The notes beneath the pieces were generated by a model. That model made no database searches. It saw only the letters and a program-made list of their open reading frames with translations, and had not been told where the DNA came from. A stretch of DNA of 56,267 nucleotides from Tetmemena sp. SeJ-2015 (Eukaryota > Ciliophora > Spirotrichea > Sporadotrichida > Oxytrichidae), in the NCBI GenBank assembly GCA_027382625.1, contig JAJKFJ010020761.1:1-56267 (forward strand), in the 5' to 3' direction. Below, in pieces: positions 23,025 to 33,000 of this stretch (the first letter of the stretch is position 1; the number at the start of each line of letters is the position of its first letter). The position numbers were made by a program, and so were the translations under genes.

Positions 23025-25733
23025 ATGAACTTGAAGTACCGTGAGTAACAGTAGTAAGTCTTCATCCAATTGTAACAGCAACAGCAAAAAATGATGCTAG
23101 AGCAACAGCAAGTCCAAATTCAATAAACTCAAAGCTTCCTTGATAGAATCAAAGAGTTCAAAGTCAATTTTTTAAAAATACTTCATCACTTTTTTGAGTT
23201 GAGTGAGGAGAATGACAGATTAAAAAAAGAAAATGAGAGTCTTAAATATTTCATATAATTTATAATTCATTTGGAAATATAAGCTAGATGAGGAAAAAAA
23301 CAGCAACCAAAACTTATAGAAAATGGCATCTTAAAATCCCTAACTCGCTAATCTAGACTACTCCTCACTCATGCTGCTATAAGTAAACAACAATAACAAT
23401 TTTTTAAACAGTTCATTTAAAATATTGATACAAATTTAAAGGAGCAAGAGGTGCAAAACATGCATAAAAAATACCTGATTCTTAAAAAGGAAAACGATCA
23501 ACTCAAGCGCAACAATCTCAACTTCAACGGGGCATATCCCAGTTTATCCGATGTTCATTCAGAGATAGCTAGTAAGAATAAGGAAATACACGACTTGAAG
23601 ATCCAGAATTAGAAACTTGAGCGCCTACTCAATAAGATAAGTTCGAACTCTAACTCTACTGCCACTGAGCGCTCTGCCAATAATCCTGCTCACCCCAATT
23701 CATATCTTCCTCAGCATCTCCAAAAAAAAAATTATGATATCAATATTTTTCATTTTGTAAATGCTTAGAATGAGATTCTTTAAATAAAAGAGACTATAGA
23801 AAGTTTGGCAGTGCAGCTTAGAGAAGCTAAAGAAGATAACAGTTAGTTGCAGAATAAGATGCAGAAACTAGAACGAAGCAAGGAAAAACTGATTTCATAG
23901 CATCAAAGGTCGGAGGAGCGGAAAAATTATTACTCTTAGGGCCTTAATAATCAGCAATAAAGTGCTAATGGCCCCTTTTTTTAAAAAAAATTAAATTTAA
24001 GAAAACCCTTGAAGAGATAAATTGGGAACAAAGAAAATATAGGATAAAAGCTAATTTTAAGCGCCGCTTTAGAGCTTTATAGGCAGAGAGCGAGGAACAT
24101 AGATAGGAAGCACTCGGACTCAGAAAGTAATATTAAGTAGAGGCATTTAATTTTTAATCTTAAAAGCAGCTAGAGTTGACATCAAATTTACTGAGAGAGT
24201 TATAAATTCAAATCAACCCACTACCTTCTGTAAAAATAACTCATAAATCCAGTCCAGTACCAATTCAAATACAAGCATAAAATTTTAATATAAAAGTTAC
24301 ATATTTGTTGAATAGAGAGGTAGAAGAATAATAGCTCTGACAGGTATGCTAAGCCAAACAAATTAAACCAAAGTAGTGTGGCCTCTAGCTTTAATGCCCT
24401 CAGGCCCTCTGATCTTCGCCAGTCTCATCTCATCTCGAGCAGACCCAATCTCAACTTGACGCCTGCAGCTCAGGCATAAAATAGATTGAGTCTTGAAAGA
24501 AACTTTTTAAGTTCTCGAAATTAGAACTTAGAGGGAAGCAGTTCTCACACAAACAGGAGCGTCAAGAACATCTCCAACTAAAATGTAAGTAAAGTCTCCT
24601 ATTTATCTTTGGAATGGCAGCTCTCTTCAATTAAATTCAAGGAAATGAGAAGCTAAAATGCCAGGAGTTTAAAAATTGTGGGGGAAAAGTGCCTTATTCT
24701 CAACAAAATTAACCCCTTCGACAATATTTTAATCATTAAATTTAAGGTATAATTACTATTCTACCACTCTTGTTCTCTTAATTAAATAATCCTCACATTT
24801 TGCCTTTTCTCACGCTTTTTAACATACTCCCACTATGTAGTAGAAATCTCTCTATATTTCACAGGATGACGATAGTATATAGATTTCCATAAAGCTATAC
24901 GAGATAGTTCAGACTCTTAAGTTGAACAGTTCTCTCTAAAAGAAGGGCGATAGATCAAACAATCGCCAGAATCAGTTGAGCGAAAAGACTTTGAACCAGC
25001 TTCAAGCCCAGCTTAAGAATCAGGCATTGCTTAACAAGAGTGAAGCGGTAAAGTCAGATGCTGAGGGGTCCGGGGTGAGCGAGAATGTTCTTAGTCATTC
25101 AAAATACGCGACCTCATCATAAAATCAAAATAGTTCTTACTTCTCCCACTAGTAACGAAGGGAAGAGAATTCAAGCTCACAGAATAAACTCCAGAATTCA
25201 AGATATAACAGACTTGGAAAGCATCAAATAGATAAGCAAGATAGCGGAGACGAGGATGGAACTGGTATTGTAAGTGGGGCCGTGGCTTTTGTTGAGAGAG
25301 ATAAAAAGTTATAAGGTTCGAGCTTTGGTCATGACTTTTCTCTCCCGTTGGATTACCTAAACCCTAATGAGCCTGAATTCTAGAATGACTCAAACTCAGT
25401 TAGAGCTCACGAAATGATCCAACTCCCTCCCCCGTAATCCTCTCTGAATAAAAACTCTCACTAAAATCATAACCAGCTACCTCAGATTAATCTAAATCAA
25501 CAAAGAGTAAGGAGCAGAATAAACCTTTATATTAGTCTTATTTAATTATTATGAGCAGATAGGATATGGATCATAATGGAGAGAGCAGCTTGAATTTAAG
25601 TGTTCATTTAAATAGTGGAAATTTTTCTCAGTATTAAGGCAGCGATATAGGGGATTCTAGAAGTCCCTATAATAAAAGCTCGCTTCTAGGACAGAACTTA
25701 GCTAGAGCAAGTCTACCACTTCTCAATCATTGA
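23025..25733 (+). CDS. Coiled-coil protein with disordered C-terminus
   Basis: Begins at ATG 23025-23027 with a Gln-rich stretch, then heptad-rich helix (SFLDRIKEFKVN, ENDRLKKENESLK, LKKENDQLKRNN, EIASKNKEIHDLKIQNQKLE, ETIESLAVQLREAKEDN), typical of a long coiled coil. From about 24330 it is Ser/Asn/Gln-rich and ends RASLPLLNH at TGA 25731-25733. An IES with a 7-bp pointer lies at 25519-25559, and an insert of about 275 bp (GTAAGT to TTTCACAG) lies at 24590-24864. Frame changes near 23285 and 24175 may be further IESs. Coiled-coil proteins of this make-up are common at basal bodies and cytoskeleton, but the sequence does not show which. Confidence 0.6.
25519..25559 (+). other. 41-bp IES with pointer GAGCAGA
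   Basis: GAGCAGA occurs at 25512-25518 and 25553-25559. The interior is AT-rich and contains an in-frame TGA. Removing one repeat plus the interior joins QQRVRSR to QDMDHNGESS in frame. Confidence 0.8.
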
Positions 25734-26993
25734 AATATTTTGGATGAAGTAGAGATGCAACTTTGATAAACTAATCATTTAAGATGAATTATATTCCAAT
25801 CAAAATTATATTTATTTAAAATAAAGTGATATAGTGTTAATAATTTTAATTGTAGTAAAAATAATTGAAATATATTTCCCTATTAATTTGATCCTCATTC
25901 ATAAATAAAAAATTGTTATTTTCACTTTAAGCATTTTAATAGGATTGCTCTATATTGGGTATATTTTAATTATGAAAAATTTTCCCTAAATGCTTTATGG
26001 AATAGTCATATAGTTGAGTAGATCTCTTGGTGCTAATTTTTTATGAAAGATTGAATTAATCAAGCTCGGCAAATACTACGAGAAAGAATAATCACACACA
26101 AAATTTCATTGATTCTAATGTAAAAATGCCATCTTAATCATATTCTAATGCCCTTAAAACTATTATAATACTTTATATTGGGAAATTAACCTTGCACAAG
26201 GATTTAAAATCAGATGGGGAAAGTTCAGGCACAATGAACTATAGCATTCATATTCCTTAACCCCTCTTTTATTAGGAATTTAAGTGAAATTAAAATTTCT
26301 AATTTATAAATTAAACAATGAACCAAACTTTTAAGGCCAGTTTAGTCAATTTATCATTATTTATAAGCAAACAGATTGAGAAAGTGGACTTTAAAAAAAT
26401 GTCTTCCCTACTAGCTTTCCTCTGAATCAAGTTTTGAAAATTTTAGGTTTGAGGGGACTCTTCTAAGAATATAATGTAAAAATTGGTCAGTGTTCTTTCC
26501 TTACTAAACTTCACAACAAGAAAATATGCCATGTTAAATAGTATTAATCTTCCATTTTATTTACTCTAATTACACTATTTAACCACTTTCTTAACTGTCG
26601 AGCTTGATCTGATAGGGTAGCCATTTTGGAGCTCGTGAGCTACGTCTAGGGAGCTTCTTCATTCTCACAAGCTTCTCTGATCAATAGTCCAGACTTTCGA
26701 TGGATTACCAATAAAAGTTAAAAGGATTTCTCTAAAAAATAAAAAAGGGATAAAATAAAAACCTTTTAAAAAAAAGTGGCTTATCTTTTTTTTTAAATTT
26801 AATCTTTTATTAAATATTAAATAATTGGAGTTAGAAGTAGTATTTGTCAAATTTAAGCTTTTAATGTGTTAAGACATTTTAATTAAGAATCTCTCAAAGG
26901 AAACTTAGAAAATTAATGGCTCCTTAATCCTGAAAATCAAATCTTAATTATTGCAATTATTCTTAAATCCTTGTATTTTCACAAGTAAACTTA
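25734..26993. other. Mostly noncoding stretch left of the V-PPase
   Basis: AT-rich. A minus-strand open piece at about 26560-26712 reads LLVIHRKSGLLIREACENEE and then SKMATLSDQARQLRKWLN, which could be an exon of an unrecognised gene. Flanking sequence at 26700-26830 is homopolymer-rich. No other feature seen. Confidence 0.4.
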
Positions 26994-27045
26994 TGTCGGA
27001 AATTGGTCCATATCCGTCAATAGCAAGGGCGATGGGAAGGCAGCC
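26994..27045 (-). other. V-PPase MDS 8
   Basis: Encodes [17 protein letters not shown]. It starts with pointer GGCTGCCT (27038-27045) and ends with the 11-bp pointer AATTTCCGACA (26994-27004), which recurs at 28266-28276. It is the leftmost V-PPase segment. Confidence 0.95.
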
Positions 27046-30000
27046 CAATTTATAAAAGAAATCATAGAGGCGAAGGTGAATGAGACGTAGATGGTGGCGG
27101 CAATGCAGAGGATGGGAATGATGGTGGACATGTAGCCGAGTGCGAGACCCAAGATGATGTTGGGGGCAGCACCTTCTCATATATTAAGCCTCAGCAAGTT
27201 CTTGGACTGGGGAGTAGGCATTCAATTGTATCCTCATAGAGTAAAATGACAATGCTATTTTGAATGATTGCTAGTGTAGACCTCGGTGATCCATCCAATG
27301 ATGAAGCCGGACCAGAGTCCTGAAGCGACGCAGGCGAATGCTTTCCAGGGGGTGCAGGTAAACTACTCTCTCATTCTTAAAATTTTTATACTTTCTTCTT
27401 AGGTTTGATAAACCTTGATGGAGGATTTCTTTGCTTTTAAATAATGACTCTAAAATTAAAGGTATAACAGCGAGTCCACCGAAGCCTGGGAAGGTGAAGG
27501 TCTCGGGGAGGACGTAGAGGAGAGGAATGATTGAGACGGTCATGAGGATGGTGGAGATGATGAGTTGCCACTTGACGGTAGACTCAACGTTGTCCTTTCT
27601 GACATGAGCGAAGTTGGTTGCGAAGAAGGTGGTCACGAAAGAGCAGAGGATTCCAACAGCGGTGATCATCAAGGGGAAGTAGGTGGCATCGGTGGCCTTG
27701 GCGAGCTCGAGGGAGGTGGCTCCGACGACGAGGGCAGCGCAGGTTGCCTCAGCAAGAGAACCGAACAAGTCAGCGCCCATACCAGCAATATCTCCAACGT
27801 TGTCTCCAACATTGTCAGCAATGGTGCCTGGGTTTCTTGGGGAATCCTCATCGAGTCCCTCATTGACTGTAAATATAAGCTGCACGAGTATGTTGAGTAA
27901 TAGATTGACCTTACCAGCAAGATCTGAGCCGACATCAGCAGCCTTGGTGTAGATACCTCCTCCGACTCTTCCGAAGAGAGCGACGGTGGAGCCTCCGAGA
28001 CCGTAGCCGGAGATCATCTCGAACATAAGTCTGACAGACTCGAGCTGCTCAGCCTCTAGCTTGGTAGATTGGTCTCCGAGGAAGACCTTTTTCACATACT
28101 TAGTTATCTTTTTCGACACTAATAGTAAAATAGAATTCAATTTGAATTGCTGAGGCTTGCGTCATTGGTACTGCCTTTTGTAAGTGATAAATTCTTTTCC
28201 TCCATGTACGGTATTGCCCTCGCTGCCCTCGGTATGCTCGGCTGCCTCAATCTCCAAATTATTTGAATTTCCGACAATGCCGGCGGTATTGCTGAGATGT
28301 CTGGCCTTCACAAGTCAGTCAGAGAGGCCACCGACAAGCTCGACGCTGCAGGAAACACCACTCACAGTAAATGAAAAGTGCCTCTAATATTAATCCGATT
28401 AAACATTTGGATTGCTGCTATTGGAAAGGGATTCGCCATTGGATCCGCTTGCCTCGTCGCCCTTGCCCTCTTCGGAGCCTTCGTCACCAGAGCTGGCCTC
28501 AACGCCGTCAACATTCTTCAACCACTCGAGTTCTCCGGACTCTTGGTCGGTGCTATGCTCCCCTACGCCTTCTCAGCCCTCACCATGGCTGCAGTCGGAC
28601 AAGCTGCCAACGAGATGATCGTTGAGATTACCAGACAATTCAGAAGCGGACTCATCCAAGACGAGAGCAGAGAGCCCGACTACGACACTTGCATCTCTAT
28701 CTCCACCAACGCTTCCCTCAAGAAGATGGTCCTCCCAGGTCTCCTCGTTATTCATCAACTCTAATTACTAAAAAGGTGAAAATACATACAATCGTTGATT
28801 GGATCACCACTTCTCGTCGGTATCCTCTTCGGACCCCGTGGAGTTTCCGGTCTTTTGGCTGGTGCCATCGTCTCTGGAGTCCAGATCGCCATCTCCTTCT
28901 CCAACACTGGTGGCGCTTGGGACAATGCCAAGAAGTACGTCGAGAGCGGAGTCTACTCCAAGGTCCACAAGGCCAAGGGCTCAGACACCGAGTTCGTTTT
29001 CCTCGAGAAGAGAACTGAGGCTCACAAATCCGCCGTCGTTGGTGACACCGTTGGTGACCCACTCAAGGATACCTCCGGTCCCTCCATCAACATCCTCATC
29101 AAGTTGTCTGCCATCACCTCCTTGGTGTTCGCTGACTTCTTCAACAGAACTCAGTACCTTGTCAGACCATGAACGTCTGAGATTGCACAAGTAGAATACA
29201 ATTTTCTTGCTTGAGAGCATTTATTCCCTCGCTAGCAGAGGGATAATTTATTCCCAAATACTTAAACATAACTACTCTTACTCTCTATTCACACTATACT
29301 ACTTATTATCTCCTCTTAAATGCTCATAACCTATAAACTCTAACTAAATTTCTTCTTTCTTTTTTCTTTTAATTCTGATTAGTCTTTCTTTGTCTTGAAG
29401 GTTTGCCCACTTTCCTTTTCTAGATCTCTATCCTGGTGATCTCATCAGAATCTCAAGCAAGAAACATCTCTGCGTGTAAACTCTAACCCTTATACCACAA
29501 CTACCTTATCCCTCTCCCAATTACAACCTTCCATAACAATGAAGCATGTGCCATAAACTCTAAGCAAACTCTACTGTGTAAACTGTGCAAGGGTAAAAGA
29601 TATAAGTAAGAGAAGAAGGGTTGAAGATTTGCGTCTAACCAAAGATTTCAATTAAAGATATAATTTCCGATTCCATGTCTCTTACTAAATAATCTCAGCT
29701 TCATAATTAATTAACCTCCTACTAACTAATTGAATGAATGCATACTTACATCATCACTACTCCAATACCAGATCAATCTGTGGTGAGAATATTGTAAGAC
29801 CTTTCTGTAGACGATGATGATGAGCTGGAGGATAAGGAGGGCGAGGCCGACGAGCACGAAGCCGAGGACCTGTCCACCTCTGTAGGCAACGATGAATCCG
29901 TTCTGGATATCTTCAGCGCTCTCCTTGGTAGTTCTGACGTTGGTGTAGACGGCGATTCTCATTCCGATGTAGCCGGAGACGATGGAGGTGAATCCACCAA

Positions 30001-33000
30001 TGATGAATGCGGCGGTGGTGTAGAAGGTTCCGAAGACGGGCTCAACGGTGAAGAAGAGAATGACTGCGAATACAAGGATGAAGCCGGAGAGATAGATGTA
30101 CTCTTGTCTCAAGAAGGTAATAGCTCCCTATATAATAATATATTATCCCCGGAGCTTAAACGCAAACCAGCGGCACGAAATTAATTTTAGCCTGCCACTT
30201 TTTAGTAATTTTGTGCCAGATTTAAATAAAGTGGTCTTTATAGAGAAAAAATTGTAACAAAATAATTAATGTTCAATCAAATTGACGATCCGAGCTTAGG
30301 ATTTAAGTATGAACAGCCAAAGCATTTTTACACTAATTTATATAAAATACCATATCCTAAATGAAGGTGAGTCATAATTAAAGATTTGAAATAAGAAAGA
30401 AAGAAGAAGGAAGAAGAAAGTAAGTGGCAGTTAGCCGTGGTAGTAGTGTCTTAAGTAGCGTACCTTTTCAATCAAGCCTGAAATATATTTCATTTGGTCA
30501 AGGAGTGCGCGAGGATCCTTTGCGGTGGAGTCCTCCCCCCATAAAATATCCTTTCCCTCTTAATTAAGTAAGCATTTGAGAGAGTAGTTAGGATATTAGG
30601 ATTTCATCAAAATAGTAATGAATCTACATATGGATACTCCTTAATTTCAAATTGAAACTAATAAGAAATAAAGAAGAAAATGCAGCCTAACCTATAAACG
30701 GTTTTTTAGTAACTAGCCCACCACCAAATTGATCTCTCTTCAGCTTGGGATTCTTTCAGGACTTCTTTTGCGTAGATAGCAAGTGGAAATATGAAACTTG
30801 GAGTGCCTAGCGACCCTAAATTAGCTACCCTCACCGATTCCAATATCCCTTTTATGAATGAGACAATAAATTAGGCAAAGATTGACCTAGAATTTTCTAT
30901 TTTACAATCATGTTGATGATTAGAATAGCTCTGACGGCATTAAATTGGTACTTCTCAGGTACCGCAATCCTCATGTCTGAGTCTTACTGGGTCTACTACG
31001 TCTCCAACTGGGTGATAGTTTCTCAATGGGAGTGTAGTTGTATTGCTTTTCAGCCACTTCCGGTCTTACGACCCTTACTACGACAACTTAGGCAAAGCAC
31101 TTTTCCAAATGGCTTTGCCTCTGCAATACTACGCTTGCTATGCCTACTGGACGGTTCAATGGGACGGGAATGGCCTATTGACATGTCTAATTAGGATATT
31201 TGGAGGGAGAAAATTTTTAGGAGATTATAAAATATTTATTTAAAAAGAAATAAAATTTTTAAAAATGTAACAAATTAAAAATTTTTATAATTTAAAATTA
31301 GATTATGCAAAATATAGATTTTTTATTTATATTTTGATTCATTTACCTCTGTTAATAATTTAAAGCCTATTTAAAAAAAATTTAAATTTAAAATTTAAAA
31401 TATAATTATTATATTTTTTTAAATTATTTTTTTTTTGGAAAATACTTATTTTTTTCTTTCCCTTTTAATTTTTATAGAATTTTTAAAAAAACTTTAAATT
31501 TTAAAAAAAAAAATATTTGGTGAATTTTACCTCAATAAATTATTTTTTAAACGAACTTAAATTTCTATGAATTTTTTGGAAATAAATTGGTTTCTAATTT
31601 TTATGAATAAAATTTTCTTTCTTTAAAAAAGCTTAGGGAATTATCAGGATGAGCCCACTGAATCTGAATTAGGACTCAAGAATTTATTTTGGTTTATTAA
31701 TTGATATGATTTTCTATTTTTAATAAAAAAAGGGATGGCACCCCTCTAATATTTTAAATTATTGCATATTAATCAAAAATTTTTAAAGGCCCCTTTTTAA
31801 AAATTTTTTTTAGAGAAAAATTTCCTTTATTCCCTTTCAATTGAAGCTATCATAAACTCCATCACTTATGATATCAATGAAGGAATCTTGCACCATCTTT
31901 GGTTCGAAATTTACTTTATCTTATTTTTGTATTAATTCGATTCACATATCTCCCTGTCCAGTTTTTTGGCTATATAAATCTAGGGGAGTTCCCCTACAAT
32001 AAATCTCAAAATTTGATTTCAAATTAAATAATAAAACTATTGAGAGTCTAAAGACTTTCGGGGGATGGTTCTTGATCACAGCTCCAGCTACTGCATCAAA
32101 TATATTCTAAATCTTATATATTTTTTATATTTTAAATGCAGGAACTGGATTCTTCTATGGAGTGAATATTATCAACAATTTTCTTAAGGGCAGAGCAATT
32201 TTTTCAACTTCTCGCACTGCCGCGCAAACCAACTCCAACTACCACAATCTAGTTTCATACTCAATTGTTTCTCTTCCTATTTTAATCTACCTTCTTTCAT
32301 TGAGAAAATAAAGCCAGCAGTTTCAAATTTCTTGGATAGATTCTTAAATCCAATGGCTAATTATCAATCTTCTTTAGTTGAGAAGGACAAACTCGGAGCA
32401 CCAAAAAATACCGAAGAATTTTCTGCTTCCAATGATTCATTCAAGATCATTGCGGATCTAGTTTGAACGCATAAGGATATATTAATTTCCTAAACCATTT
32501 TGCAATCACAAAATATCCTATATTAGTAACACCTATTACTATTTTACTAGATTCTCCAAACATTTTCAGATCTCTTAAATCCAAATTAATGATGACGACT
32601 GATGAAAATAGAGTATATAAATGAGGAGTTGGAATCCCTGCTACCTTCTTTGAAACGTAGCTCATCCTCATGAACCAAGTCAGTCCTCTCCCTCTTATGA
32701 TAAAAAAATATAGAAAGGAATAATTGTTATGAAAAATAGCTTGTATATATATTATATAGAGATTTCTAAAGTTTACTGACTTATTTTTCTTAGAAACTAT
32801 TTTTTTTCTATGTTTATTTTTGTTCGTAAAAAGGAGGGAGAGGACAACCTCGGTTCTCAGAAGGTGAGCTACAGTTTTAGGGAGTTAGGAATGTTTCCGC
32901 CTACTCGTGTATATGAATTTGCGGTGGAGTGGCCTCCGTCGTGGTTGATGAGTGACTTCTGTTCGTCGTCTCCCTCAGCGCCTCTCAAGTGAGAGAAGTC

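Larger units (their letters stand above)
27186..28090 (-). other. V-PPase MDS 4 (split by three ordinary IESs)
   Basis: Encodes [20 protein letters not shown] through [12 protein letters not shown]. It starts at pointer AAAGGTCTT and ends at the 12-bp pointer TTGCTGAGGCTT (27186-27197), which recurs on the plus strand at 28147-28158. Three unscrambled IESs lie inside, at about 27223-27269, 27361-27466 and 27862-27909. Confidence 0.95.

Noticed and set aside
27868..27909. GT-AG intron in V-PPase segment 4 (GTCAAT to TTACAG)
   Set aside because: Intron removal would shift the frame and lose the conserved VNEGLDED; removal at the GTCAAT repeat fits.
27565..27952. Plus-strand open frames of 89-111 codons
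   Set aside because: They are shadows opposite V-PPase segment 4, whose minus-strand frame carries the conserved [14 protein letters not shown] sequence.
28371..28625. Separate small genes suggested by several overlapping frames
   Set aside because: Only the frame with [12 protein letters not shown] matches a known protein; the others are shadows.
28748..29062. Minus-strand open frame rich in Arg and Trp
   Set aside because: It lies opposite V-PPase segment 11 and has no family similarity; its composition is the complement of C-ending codons.
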